From the NCBI GenBank assembly GCA_003168255.1, contig PMSU01000084.1:1-64000 (forward strand): DNA of 64,000 nucleotides, written 5' to 3'. Origin of the DNA: Actinomycetota bacterium. GTDB lineage: Bacteria; Actinomycetota; Actinomycetes; Streptosporangiales; Streptosporangiaceae. Under the pieces are notes generated by a model. It was given only the letters and a program-made list of their open reading frames with translations, ran no database searches and was not told the DNA's origin. Both the position numbers and the translations under genes were made by a program. The stretch's first letter is position 1. Each line of letters opens with the position of its first letter. Positions 1-8,162 of the stretch are shown one piece after another.

Positions 1-785
1 CCCTTGTTGGTGAACTCCAGGTGGACGACGTCGACAGGCGACTCCTTGAACAGCGGCATCATCGAGGCGGCGTGGTTGTCGAAGATGTCGCGCTGGCCGT
101 CGACGCTGCCGTAGCAGACGTGCCAGAACTTGATCGCGTCCACGCCGTCGAACATGATGTTCTGCATCTCGATCTGCCACATGTCATTGGTGTAGGGCGG
201 CAGGACGTCGATCAGCTGTACCGCTTCCAGGCCCATGCTGACCAGGTACTTGAGCTCTTTGTTCATCGCGATCGCCAGGTCCCTGGCTACCGCGACCTGG
301 TCGCCGTAGTGCTCGTCCTTGACGATGACGCTCTGCTGGGCCGGGCCGAGGAACGCCACCTTGAACGGCTTGTCGGTGGCATTCTGCATGGTCATGACGA
401 CGCTCTCGAAGATCGGCCGCACCCAGGTGATCTTGTCCTTGACCACTGCCTGATAGAACGGCCGGTACTTCGCGCCCTCACCGGGCGGCCCGTACGGGGC
501 AAAGCCGCCGAGATTCTCCGGGATGAAGTGGAAGATGGGCTCGAGCTGGAAGCCCGGTGCCTCCCACTCGTAGTACTGCGCGCCGTCGCACAGGATGTCC
601 AGGCCTGCCTTCTCCTGCTCGTGGGCGCAGATCTTGCAGGCGTCCTCGTAGGCGATCCGCAGGTTGTGGCTGCGGTAGACCGGCTCGCTCAGCGACCCGA
701 GCACGCGCCCCTGTAGCCAGTGCGGCCGGGGGAACGCCGACACCGCCGACAACGGGAGCAGAACGTCCTGTCCGCGAATCTCCAC
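1..785 (-). CDS. xecA: Epoxyalkane:coenzyme M transferase-like (MetE C-terminal fold), partial
   Basis: The gene runs off the left edge; about 261 N-terminal codons are present. The start is GTG at 785, preceded by an AGGAGAGG ribosome site about eight bases upstream. The product resembles the zinc domain of cobalamin-independent methionine synthase. The early FPRP motif (residues 18-21) fits, and HVC at 222-224 followed by Glu257 matches the His-x-Cys...Glu zinc ligands. In this family zinc activates the coenzyme M thiol, which opens an epoxide to give a hydroxyalkyl-CoM. The MetE fold alone would also allow a methyltransferase. The neighbouring 2-KPCC and two hydroxypropyl-CoM dehydrogenase genes make the epoxide role much more likely. 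It lies downstream of the E1 alpha/beta genes on the same strand. Confidence 0.8.
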   Translation of the reverse strand, partial: MEIRGQDVLLPLSAVSAFPRPHWLQGRVLGSLSEPVYRSHNLRIAYEDACKICAHEQEKAGLDILCDGAQYYEWEAPGFQLEPIFHFIPENLGGFAPYGPPGEGAKYRPFYQAVVKDKITWVRPIFESVVMTMQNATDKPFKVAFLGPAQQSVIVKDEHYGDQVAVARDLAIAMNKELKYLVSMGLEAVQLIDVLPPYTNDMWQIEMQNIMFDGVDAIKFWHVCYGSVDGQRDIFDNHAASMMPLFKESPVDVVHLEFTNK

Positions 786-830
786 TGATCTCACCTCTCC
801 TACTGGTAGGTACTGCTGCTCAGCGCGTGC

Positions 831-1826
831 TTAGCCTGTGCTTTGCCGCAGCTGGCCGAGGAGGGCGCGCACCCCGGCGACAACGCGCGGCACCGAGACG
901 TCCACCTCCGCCTCGAGCGAGGCTGCGACGGGCAGCGGCACGTTGCCGCCGCTGATCCGGATGACGGGGGCGGTCAGGTCGTAGAACGCCTCCTGCGCGG
1001 CGATCGCCGCGATCGAGGCGCCCCAGCCGAGCTGACCGGGGTTCTCTTCCACCACCACGAGCCGGCTGGTGCGCGCCACCGAGGCCAGGACGGCCGCGGC
1101 GTCCAGCGGCACTAGCGTGCGCAGGTCGATGACCTCCGCCTCGATGCCGTGGGTGGCGAGCTCGTCGGCCGCCGCCAGGCAGATCCCGACCGTGATGGAC
1201 AGGGCCACGAGCGTGCAGTCGCGGCCGGGCCGGACGACGGCGGCGCGGCCGAGCGGGATCACGTGCTCGTCGTCCGGGCACTGCTCCTTACGCGAATAGA
1301 GCGCCTTGTGCTCGAACACGATGACCGGGTCGTTGTCGCGGATCGCGGCCGCCAGCAGGCCGAAGGCTTCGGCCGGGGTCGCGGGTGAGGCGATCTTGAT
1401 ACCCGGCACGCACATCGCCCAGTTCTCCACCGACTGGCCATGCTGGCTGCCGAAACCGAGGCCGCCCGAGCCGTTGGCGCCGCGCAGCACCAGCGGCATG
1501 CTGAGCTGGCCGCCGGTCATGTAGCGGACCTTGGGGATCTCGTTTGCCACCTGATCCCAGCAGGTCGCGTAGAAGTCGGAGAACATGATCTCGGCGACCG
1601 GCCGCAGGCCGGCCATGGCGGCGCCCATGGCCGCGCCCGCGATGGCCTGCTCGGAGATCGGCGTGTTCCAGACCCGATCCGGGCCGAACCGCTCGCGCAG
1701 CCCGGTCGTTGTCTTGAACACCCCGCCTGAGGCCACGTCCTCGCCGAGCAGCACGACTCGCTCGTCCCTGGCCATCTCCTGGGCGAGCGCGGCGGCGATT
1801 GCCTGCCGGTAGGTCAGTTCCGCCAT
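831..1826 (-). CDS. 2-oxoacid/acetoin dehydrogenase E1 component, beta subunit
   Basis: 331 residues, the normal length for a separate E1 beta chain. It starts MAELTYRQAIAAAL, carries LGEDVA near residue 28 and the conserved NTPISEQAIAGAAMGAA block near 54, and has a C-terminal transketolase-type domain with VVVEENP. E1 beta pairs with E1 alpha to bind thiamine diphosphate and decarboxylate a 2-oxo acid or cleave acetoin. The start overlaps the 3' end of the alpha gene by 13 bases, so the two are translationally coupled. No E2 or E3 gene is visible here, so the electron or acyl acceptor is unknown. A role in using products of the epoxide pathway is inference. Confidence 0.88.
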   Translation of the reverse strand: MAELTYRQAIAAALAQEMARDERVVLLGEDVASGGVFKTTTGLRERFGPDRVWNTPISEQAIAGAAMGAAMAGLRPVAEIMFSDFYATCWDQVANEIPKVRYMTGGQLSMPLVLRGANGSGGLGFGSQHGQSVENWAMCVPGIKIASPATPAEAFGLLAAAIRDNDPVIVFEHKALYSRKEQCPDDEHVIPLGRAAVVRPGRDCTLVALSITVGICLAAADELATHGIEAEVIDLRTLVPLDAAAVLASVARTSRLVVVEENPGQLGWGASIAAIAAQEAFYDLTAPVIRISGGNVPLPVAASLEAEVDVSVPRVVAGVRALLGQLRQSTG

Positions 1827-2878
1827 TGCCAGCCTCCGTCATCCCACACGTCGGTCCAGGCAGTGGCGGGATCGGGCGCGGGCTGCGCGAGCACGCGCTC
1901 GGTCATCGCGATGAGGTCGTCCCGTGCTTGCCGGTCGATCTCATCGAGTGCGGCCGCCGGGAGGCCGGCCTGTAGCAGTCCTTTCCTGGTGCGCAACAGC
2001 GGGTCGCGTTCGCGCCATCGCGCCACCTCATCGGCTGGCCGGTAGGCACCGCCGTCGGCAGCGGAGTGGCCCTTCAGGCGGTAGGTATGCGCCTCGATCA
2101 GGCTTGGTCCCTGCCCGCCGCGGGCCGCTGCGACCGCGCTGCCGACGACGCGGCGGACCGCCTGCACGTCGTTGCCGTCCACGATGATCCGGTCCAGCCC
2201 GTATGCCGCGGCCCGGTCGGCCGCGGGCAGCGCGACGGGGATGACGTCAGCGATCGGCGTGTACTCCATGTACCAGTTGTTCTCGCAGACGAAGACGACC
2301 GGCAGCCGCCAGACCGCTGCCAGGTTCACTGCCTCATGGAACGCGCCTATGTTGGTCGCTCCGTCGCCAAAGAAGCATGCCGTGACCTGGCTGGTGTGGC
2401 GGATCCTGGCCGCCCATGCGAGGCCGCAGGCGATCGGCAGGTGGGCGCCGACAATGGCGTACGACCCGTAGTACCCGTGCTCGGTGCTGGTGATGTGCAT
2501 AGAGCCGCCCTTGCCCGCGCAGATCCCGCCGGCCCGGCCGAGCAATTCGGCGAGCACTGCCTCGGGCGGCGCGCCGCGGGCGAGCGCGTGGGCGTGGCCG
2601 CGGTAAGTGCCGATCGAGTAGTCGTCATGGCGGAGCACCGAGGCCGCGCCGATCGCGATCGCCTCGTGCCCGAGCCCGAGGTGCACCGGCCCGTGGATCA
2701 TCCCCTGGCGGTACAGCGAGTCGGCCCGCTCCTCGAAGGCACGCAGGTAGCTCATCCGCGCGTAGAGGTCCGGCACGTCCGGGTCCGACGGCACGTCCGG
2801 GTCCGAGGGCACGTCCGGGTCCGACGGCACGCCCGGCGGGCCCGCACCGTCGCTGGCGCTTGCTGCCTCGTGTGACAC
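1814..2878 (-). CDS. 2-oxoacid/acetoin dehydrogenase E1 component, alpha subunit
   Basis: About 354 residues from the chosen GTG at 2878, which has AAGAGG six bases upstream. An in-frame ATG at 2908 lacks a clear ribosome site. The thiamine diphosphate motif is intact: GDGATNIGAFHEA followed by CENN. The phosphorylation-loop region HTYRLKGHSAAD is also typical of E1 alpha. The N-terminus carries three VPSDPD repeats before the fold begins (DLYARMSYLRAFEERAD). It pairs with the overlapping E1 beta gene downstream. Substrate class (acetoin versus branched or pyruvate 2-oxo acid) cannot be decided by eye. Confidence 0.87.
   Translation of the reverse strand: MSHEAASASDGAGPPGVPSDPDVPSDPDVPSDPDVPDLYARMSYLRAFEERADSLYRQGMIHGPVHLGLGHEAIAIGAASVLRHDDYSIGTYRGHAHALARGAPPEAVLAELLGRAGGICAGKGGSMHITSTEHGYYGSYAIVGAHLPIACGLAWAARIRHTSQVTACFFGDGATNIGAFHEAVNLAAVWRLPVVFVCENNWYMEYTPIADVIPVALPAADRAAAYGLDRIIVDGNDVQAVRRVVGSAVAAARGGQGPSLIEAHTYRLKGHSAADGGAYRPADEVARWRERDPLLRTRKGLLQAGLPAAALDEIDRQARDDLIAMTERVLAQPAPDPATAWTDVWDDGGWQWRN
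2771..2824. repeat. 18-bp tandem repeat, three units, inside E1 alpha
   Basis: Three near-identical 18-base units of the form GGCACGTCCGGGTCCGA plus one base. On the minus strand they encode three VPSDPD hexapeptides in the N-terminal tail of E1 alpha. The period is a multiple of three, so copy-number change keeps the frame. It probably lengthens a flexible linker. Confidence 0.85.
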
Positions 2879-3016
2879 ACCCAGCCTCTTCGCATGTGGT
2901 GCCGGCATCCGATAGCGAGGACGTTATGGCGCCGATGGCCCCGGTTACCTCGTCCTGGCAGGGCCAACTGCGGGCCTTCGCTGCGCGCCTCGCGGGGCAG
3001 TTTCGCTGGCCGGCGG

Positions 3017-4687
3017 TCAGCCGCGCATGGCTCGCAGCGTCACCCAGGCCCGGGTGGCGAGCTGTAGGTTGAAGTGCGTCTCCGGGTCGGTCAGGTCGAA
3101 GCCGGTGAGCTCGCGGATTCGCTGCAGCCGGTACTTCAGCGTGCTGCGGTGCACCGACAGGGCGCGGGAGGTGACCTCGTAGCCGCCGCCATGCCGCAGG
3201 TACTGGCTGAGCGTGTTGAGCAGATCGGTGTGCCTGCGGCGATCGTATTCGGCCAGGGTGCCGAGCCATTTGTCCACGAAATGCTCGATGTCGCCAAGAT
3301 CGTCTACGGACGACAGCATCCGGAAGACGTCGAGATCGGCGAAGACCGATGTCCGCTCCACCGCCGATGATGCCTTTTGCAGCCGCAAGGCGAGCTGGGC
3401 CTCGCGAAGCGAGCGCGGCAGCTCGGACGGCCGCGGGTACGCGTCCCCGACGCCCATCCGGCAGTGCCCGCCGCCTAGCTGGGCCATGGTGGCCTTCCGC
3501 AGCATTTCCCAGTCGATGCCGTGCTCGGGCGCCATCACCACCACCGAGCCGGCCAGCATGCCGGCCAGGACGGTCAGCCCCTGCTCGCGCAGCGCGCGCC
3601 GCAGCGCGTACAGGACGTCGTCGTGCGGGCGCCCGGTGACCTCGACCACGACTACCCGGTGCGGCCGGCCCAGGTCATAGCCCAGTGCTTCCGCGCGCAG
3701 GTAGGCGCTCTCGTCGTCGGTCCCGGTAAGCAGATCCTGCACGAGCTCCCGGCGGACTCGCAGCTCGCTGTCGGCCATGCCGCGCAGCCGGGCAAGCTCG
3801 ACGGCCAGGACGGTCGCTCCGTGCTCGAGCGCCATCACGTCCATCGTGGCGGCGCGCCGCTGCGCGTCCACCAGGGCGAGCACGCCGAGCACGCCAGGGC
3901 GGGGTGAGGCGAGCGCGACCACGCGGTCACCATCGCGGACCGACCGGCCTTCGACCATGAGCCGGCGGAGCAGCTGTTCCCTGTCGTACGCGGCCGCTTT
4001 CGGGTAAGGGTCCGGCCTGCCGGGCCCGGCCCAGGCCGACAGGTTGCCGTACCGGTCCTCCACCGACACCGCCAGGCCGGTCAGGTCATGCAGCGTCTCG
4101 GCGATGCCGACGGCGCCCTCGCCGGTCACCGCGATCCGGGTGAGGCGCTCGTGGATCAGCATGCCCCGCTGGAGGGTGGCCACCGTCTCCTCAAGTGCCG
4201 CGTTCGCGACGGCCAGCTCCCGGGCCGTTCGGCGCTCGCTGGCATGCAGCTGGGCGTTGGACACCGCGACGCCGGTTTGCTGGGCCACCACCTGGGCGAG
4301 GAACTGCTCCTCGGTGGCCGGCTCGCGCTCGGCGCAGGCGATCATGTACCCGACCGGGCCGGTGATGCTGCGCAGCGGGTACGCCCACGACCAGCTGGCG
4401 TCCGGGATGGCCACCGGGCCGCCGGCCTCCGGCAGCGCCTGAAGCTGGCCGGTCAGATCCGCGGCCACAGCCGCGGGATCCTGGGCGCCGTTCCACCACA
4501 GGTCCCCGACCACGAAGCCGGCCACCCGCCAGCCGCCGAGTGACGAGGCCGCAGATGCGGCCAGCCGGAGTATCTGCTCGTGGTCGGCGCTCTCGGTCAT
4601 CAGGATGGACAGCACGAGCAGGGCCCGGAGGTTGGTCAGCTGCCCCCGGAGCGAGCCGAGGGAGTCACTGCGCGAATCGCCGGTCAC
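3017..4687 (-). CDS. PucR/CdaR-type transcriptional regulator (copy 1)
   Basis: 556 residues. The N-terminal half (about 20-160) looks like a GAF-type sensor and ends in a short helical connector (residues 160-190). The middle holds a GGDEF-like CdaR domain. The C-terminal helix-turn-helix has the PucR hallmark LSVHRSTLKYRLQRI near residue 510. Such proteins activate catabolic operons in response to a metabolite. The GTG start overlaps the stop of the S-HPCDH gene (GTGA), so it is co-transcribed with the epoxide genes and lies before the E1 alpha/beta genes. It is a clear paralogue of the regulator at 8144-9925: same layout, many identical blocks such as VVVVE, GGGHCR and PSELPRSLREA. Confidence 0.88.
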   Translation of the reverse strand: MTGDSRSDSLGSLRGQLTNLRALLVLSILMTESADHEQILRLAASAASSLGGWRVAGFVVGDLWWNGAQDPAAVAADLTGQLQALPEAGGPVAIPDASWSWAYPLRSITGPVGYMIACAEREPATEEQFLAQVVAQQTGVAVSNAQLHASERRTARELAVANAALEETVATLQRGMLIHERLTRIAVTGEGAVGIAETLHDLTGLAVSVEDRYGNLSAWAGPGRPDPYPKAAAYDREQLLRRLMVEGRSVRDGDRVVALASPRPGVLGVLALVDAQRRAATMDVMALEHGATVLAVELARLRGMADSELRVRRELVQDLLTGTDDESAYLRAEALGYDLGRPHRVVVVEVTGRPHDDVLYALRRALREQGLTVLAGMLAGSVVVMAPEHGIDWEMLRKATMAQLGGGHCRMGVGDAYPRPSELPRSLREAQLALRLQKASSAVERTSVFADLDVFRMLSSVDDLGDIEHFVDKWLGTLAEYDRRRHTDLLNTLSQYLRHGGGYEVTSRALSVHRSTLKYRLQRIRELTGFDLTDPETHFNLQLATRAWVTLRAMRG

Positions 4688-5457
4688 TGCGATGTCATGC
4701 CGCCGTCCGCCGTGATCACGGAGCCGGTGAGGAACGACGAGTCGTCGCTGGCCAGGAACAGGGCCACCTGGGCGATCTCCGCCGGGGTGCCGAGCCGGCC
4801 GATCGGGTACTTGGCCACGGTGAGCGCCAGCCCGGCCGCCATGTCACCATTCCCGCGGGCACGCAGCATCGGTTCCATCAGCGGCGTGTACACGGTGCCG
4901 GGGCAGATCACGTTGACGCGGATGCCGCGCGGGCCCAGGTCGACGGACATGGATCTAGTCAGCGCGACCACCGCGCCCTTGGCCGCGCAGTAGGAGGCGA
5001 AGTTGGCCACGCCGACCAGCGCCGCCACCGATCCCTGGTTGATGATCGACCCGCTGCCGGCCTCCGCCATCGACCGGGCGGCTACCCGCGAGCACAGGAA
5101 CGTCCCCTTGGCGTTGACGGCGAAGCTACGGTCCCAGTCGTCATCGGTCGCATCGAGGACCGACCCGCCGCTGTTCACCCCGGCGTTGTTATAGAGCACG
5201 TCAAGGCGGCCGAGCTCGGTCGCGATCTGGCTGAAGGCGGCGGCGACCTGCTCGGGGTCGGAGATGTCGGCGGCGAAAGCGAGGGCTCTGCCACCTTCCC
5301 CGGCGATCTTTTTTACGGTGTCGTCGGCGGCCTGGGCGACGAGGTCGACCACCGCGACCGCCGCCCCCTCGCGGGCGAACAGTGTCGCGGCCGCCCGCCC
5401 GATGCCGGAGCCAGCACCTGTCACCACAGCCACCTTGCCGGCCAGCCTGCCTGTCAT
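4684..5457 (-). CDS. xecE: SDR, probable 2-(S)-hydroxypropyl-CoM dehydrogenase
   Basis: 257 residues, classical short-chain dehydrogenase. The NAD motif TGAGSGIG is at 13-20 and NNAG at 90-93; the catalytic triad is Ser143, Tyr156, Lys160. It oxidises the S-enantiomer of a hydroxyalkyl-CoM to the ketone in the epoxide pathway. The block AKYPIGRLGTPAEIA matches what I recall of XecE from Xanthobacter, including the substrate lysine (here Lys216). The partner arginine that binds the CoM sulfonate in that enzyme appears to be Thr213. That substitution, and the broad SDR family, leave the substrate less certain than for the R-type neighbour. Confidence 0.75.
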   Translation of the reverse strand: MTGRLAGKVAVVTGAGSGIGRAAATLFAREGAAVAVVDLVAQAADDTVKKIAGEGGRALAFAADISDPEQVAAAFSQIATELGRLDVLYNNAGVNSGGSVLDATDDDWDRSFAVNAKGTFLCSRVAARSMAEAGSGSIINQGSVAALVGVANFASYCAAKGAVVALTRSMSVDLGPRGIRVNVICPGTVYTPLMEPMLRARGNGDMAAGLALTVAKYPIGRLGTPAEIAQVALFLASDDSSFLTGSVITADGGMTSQ

Positions 5458-5500
5458 CGGGTCTCCTCGCTTGTCACCACTCGCTTTTCATCCTGCGCTT

Positions 5501-6229
5501 TCACCACGCGGACATGCCGCCATCGACCACCAGCGGGTGGCCGGTCATATAAGCCAGCCGGCCGGAGGCGAGCAGTGTGACCGCGTCGGCGATCTCCGCC
5601 GCCGACGCGACCCGGCCGACCGGGATCCTGCTCTCCACCTCGGCGCGCAGCCTCGGCTGGTCCAGCCGCCAGCTCGTCATGGGCGTGTAGACCATCCCCG
5701 GGCACACGGCGTTGGCGCGGATGCCCGCCGATGCGTAGTCAACGGCGATCGACCGAGTCAGCATCAGGGCCGCCCCCTTGGATGCGGTGTAGGCGCACCG
5801 GCCGGGAAACGCGATCAGACCCGCCACCGACGCGATAGTGATGATGTGCCCCGATTTCCGCGCCAGCATGGACGGCAGCACGGCGCGGCTGCACAGAAAC
5901 GGGCCTCGGACGTTGACCGCCTGGACCATGTCCCAGTCCTCCACCGGTGTCTGGTGGCAGACGGTGGCGTCCCGGGACCCGGTGATGCCGGCGTTGTTGA
6001 CCAGTACGTCGATCTCGCCGAGACGTACGGCAACGGTGGCCATCGCACTGGTGACAGACGCCTCGCTGGTGACATCGCAGCGGACCGTGAGGTCGGCTGC
6101 GCCTGCCGCGCCGTCGGGCGACAGGTCCAGCGCCGCAACGGTGAAGCCGTCCTCGCGCAGCCGGGCGCAGGACGCGAGCCCGATGCCGGACGCACCGCCG
6201 GTGACCACCGCCACCCGGTCCGCAGTCAC
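5501..6229 (-). CDS. xecD: SDR, probable 2-(R)-hydroxypropyl-CoM dehydrogenase
   Basis: 242 residues with a GTG start. NAD motif TGGASGIG at 10-17, NNAG at 78-81, catalytic Ser134, Tyr147, Lys151. Arg144 (FPGRCAY) and Arg188 (SWRLDQP) stand at the positions of the two sulfonate-binding arginines of R-HPCDH, each with the same eight-residue offset as the catalytic triad. The segments TPVEDWD and NAVCPGM also fit that enzyme. It oxidises the R-hydroxyalkyl-CoM to 2-ketoalkyl-CoM with NAD+. It lies 11 bases downstream of 2-KPCC and 43 bases upstream of the S-type gene, in one operon. Confidence 0.87.
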   Translation of the reverse strand: MTADRVAVVTGGASGIGLASCARLREDGFTVAALDLSPDGAAGAADLTVRCDVTSEASVTSAMATVAVRLGEIDVLVNNAGITGSRDATVCHQTPVEDWDMVQAVNVRGPFLCSRAVLPSMLARKSGHIITIASVAGLIAFPGRCAYTASKGAALMLTRSIAVDYASAGIRANAVCPGMVYTPMTSWRLDQPRLRAEVESRIPVGRVASAAEIADAVTLLASGRLAYMTGHPLVVDGGMSAW

Positions 6230-6239
6230 GGGCGCGGCG

Positions 6240-7898
6240 TCACAGGTTGACTGGGTTGAGCTGGCCCGCGCGCAGCCGGCAGAGCTGGATGAAGTGCTCG
6301 GGGTTGAGGAAGAGCTCGTTCAGCTCGGCCATGTCGTCCATTGTCCAGCCCTGCGGCTGGCGGATCAGGTAGTCGATGTACTGGAAGGCGTCCTTGGCGC
6401 CGAATCCCACGTGGTGGGCGCCGAGAATCTTGCGCGAGTCCGCGTCGATGACGAGCTTGAGCCAGCCGGAGAGTATCGGCCGGGTGAACGCGTACAGCAT
6501 CGACCCTTCCGCGGCCGGCAGGGCGAACGACTCGGGGTCGGCGTCATCGGGCGGCATCTGGATCTTGATCACGTTGCTGTACCGTGCCCGTGCCTCGGCC
6601 TCGGACAGGCCGCACCAGGTCACCTCGTAGGTGGTGTGCAGGAAGTCGGGGTAGCTGGCGTAGTCGAACTCGTAGTGCTCGCCCATGATGTTGCGGGCCG
6701 CGCCGACGCCGCATTTACGTGCCTTGAACATCTCCATCGGCGGGCCGACCAGGTCGCCGGCCGCGTAGACGGACGGGACGGAGGTCCGCATGGTCGCGTC
6801 GGCGACCACGAACCCCCGCTCGTCGACCTTCAGCCCGAGCGGCTCGTACATGCTCAGGTCGGGACGCTCTCCGGTGCCGACGAACAGGAAGTCGGTATCG
6901 ATCTGCTGTATGTCGCCTTCCGCCGTCCGGTACCTGACGCCGGTGACACGCCCGTCGCCGAGCACCTCGACCAGTTCGGTACCCACCAGGATCTCGATGC
7001 CCCGGTCGGCCATCATCGCGACGACGTACTCGCGCAGGCCCTCGTCGACGTGGTGCAGGCTGGCCGTCTGCATAAGCGGGCTGCGGGTCAGGATCGTGGT
7101 CTTGCACCCGGTCGCGTGGAAGAACGACCCGTATTCCAGCGCGACCTTCGAGCCGCCCACGATGACGCAGCGATTCGGCTCGTAGTCGAGATCCTCGATC
7201 AGCGAGGCGAAGTCGTAGATTCCCTTCTTGCCCATGCCGGGGACGTCCGGGTAGATCGTGGTGGCCCCGGTGCACAGCACCAGGTTCCTGGCCCGGAACC
7301 GCTGCCCGTCCACCTCGACGGTGTGCTCGTCGATGATGGTGGCCGGCGTGTTCACGATGTACTCCATGTCGAGCTGTTCTTTCGACTGCCAGTTCATGAT
7401 CGCGTGCGGCAGCGCCCGGCCGGCCTTGAACAGCTCGATGATCTCCAGGATGCTCGCTTGCTTGTCGTCGAACGGCGGGTACCACAGCCGTCCCTGCATG
7501 TGCCGCGCCAGGTCGAGCTCGCGGGCACATTCGGAGAACAGGTGATGCGGTACGCAGGCCTGATGCGGGCACGAGCCGCCGAGAAACGGCCAGGCGTCGA
7601 TGGTCAGCTGGCGTCCGCCGCGGGCGCGCAGGTAAGCGGAGCCGAACCGGCCGCTCGCGCCGCCGCCGACGAAGATGGCGTCGTATTCGCGGTCATCCTC
7701 GCCGGGCGCGGCGACGTTCCACAGCGCTTCGGTATTGTCGCCTGGACTGGCGATCATGTCATCGAGCAGCAGCGCCCACTCGCCCACGGTCAGCGGAGCA
7801 CCGTCTGCGCCGCGGTCGCCGTCGGCCAGCGGCCCGAGGGAGCTGATCCGGGCGCGCAGAGACTTGAACCCGTCGGCCGGGTTGCGTACGTCGATCAT
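6240..7898 (-). CDS. xecC: 2-ketopropyl-CoM oxidoreductase/carboxylase (2-KPCC)
   Basis: 552 residues, an FAD/NADPH disulfide oxidoreductase that cleaves 2-ketopropyl-CoM and adds CO2, giving acetoacetate and CoM. The FAD motif GGGASGRFGS is near residue 78. The redox pair is Cys110 and Cys115 in FLGGSCPHQACVPHH. Arg84 matches a CoM-sulfonate arginine of the Xanthobacter enzyme. The decisive mark is FLNPEH at 530-535: the usual His-Glu catalytic dyad of the superfamily is replaced by Phe...His, as in 2-KPCC, which keeps protons from the carbanion so CO2 can react. The ATG start has AAGGGG seven bases upstream. It is the first structural gene after the PucR regulator at 8144-9925. Confidence 0.95.
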   Translation of the reverse strand: MIDVRNPADGFKSLRARISSLGPLADGDRGADGAPLTVGEWALLLDDMIASPGDNTEALWNVAAPGEDDREYDAIFVGGGASGRFGSAYLRARGGRQLTIDAWPFLGGSCPHQACVPHHLFSECARELDLARHMQGRLWYPPFDDKQASILEIIELFKAGRALPHAIMNWQSKEQLDMEYIVNTPATIIDEHTVEVDGQRFRARNLVLCTGATTIYPDVPGMGKKGIYDFASLIEDLDYEPNRCVIVGGSKVALEYGSFFHATGCKTTILTRSPLMQTASLHHVDEGLREYVVAMMADRGIEILVGTELVEVLGDGRVTGVRYRTAEGDIQQIDTDFLFVGTGERPDLSMYEPLGLKVDERGFVVADATMRTSVPSVYAAGDLVGPPMEMFKARKCGVGAARNIMGEHYEFDYASYPDFLHTTYEVTWCGLSEAEARARYSNVIKIQMPPDDADPESFALPAAEGSMLYAFTRPILSGWLKLVIDADSRKILGAHHVGFGAKDAFQYIDYLIRQPQGWTMDDMAELNELFLNPEHFIQLCRLRAGQLNPVNL

Positions 7899-8078
7899 CG
7901 CTCGCCCCTTCGTTTCCTGGCACTGCTGGCGTGTTCAGGATCACCGGCGGATCTCAGCCAGGGCAGGTCACCGGGGGACGAAGTACCGCCGATACCTGGC
8001 CCCTCCAGATCAGGAGGCCGAATCAGGTCAGGTCACGGACCGGACGCGGCTGGGCCAGTCCTTCGGCCGGCCGGGGTG

Positions 8079-8162
8079 GATCAGGCCTTCGGCCGGGCAG
8101 ATCAAGCCTTCGGCCGGGCAGATCAAGCCTTCGGCCGGGCAGATCAAGCCTTCGGCCGGGGC
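8079..8162. repeat. 21-bp tandem repeat, four units, at the 3' end of a PucR gene
   Basis: Four head-to-tail 21-base units start at 8079, 8100, 8121 and 8142. Each contains AGCCTTCGGCCGGGC, and the first has one G-for-A change. The last unit holds the stop codon of the PucR gene (8144-8146), so the array looks like repeated copying of that gene's stop region into the spacer before 2-KPCC. Each unit includes the self-complementary CGGCCG. A terminator, attenuator or neutral slippage are all possible. Confidence 0.9.

Noticed and set aside
8079-8162. Possible CRISPR array
   Set aside because: The 21-base units are directly adjacent with no unique spacers, and no cas genes are near. It is a simple tandem repeat.
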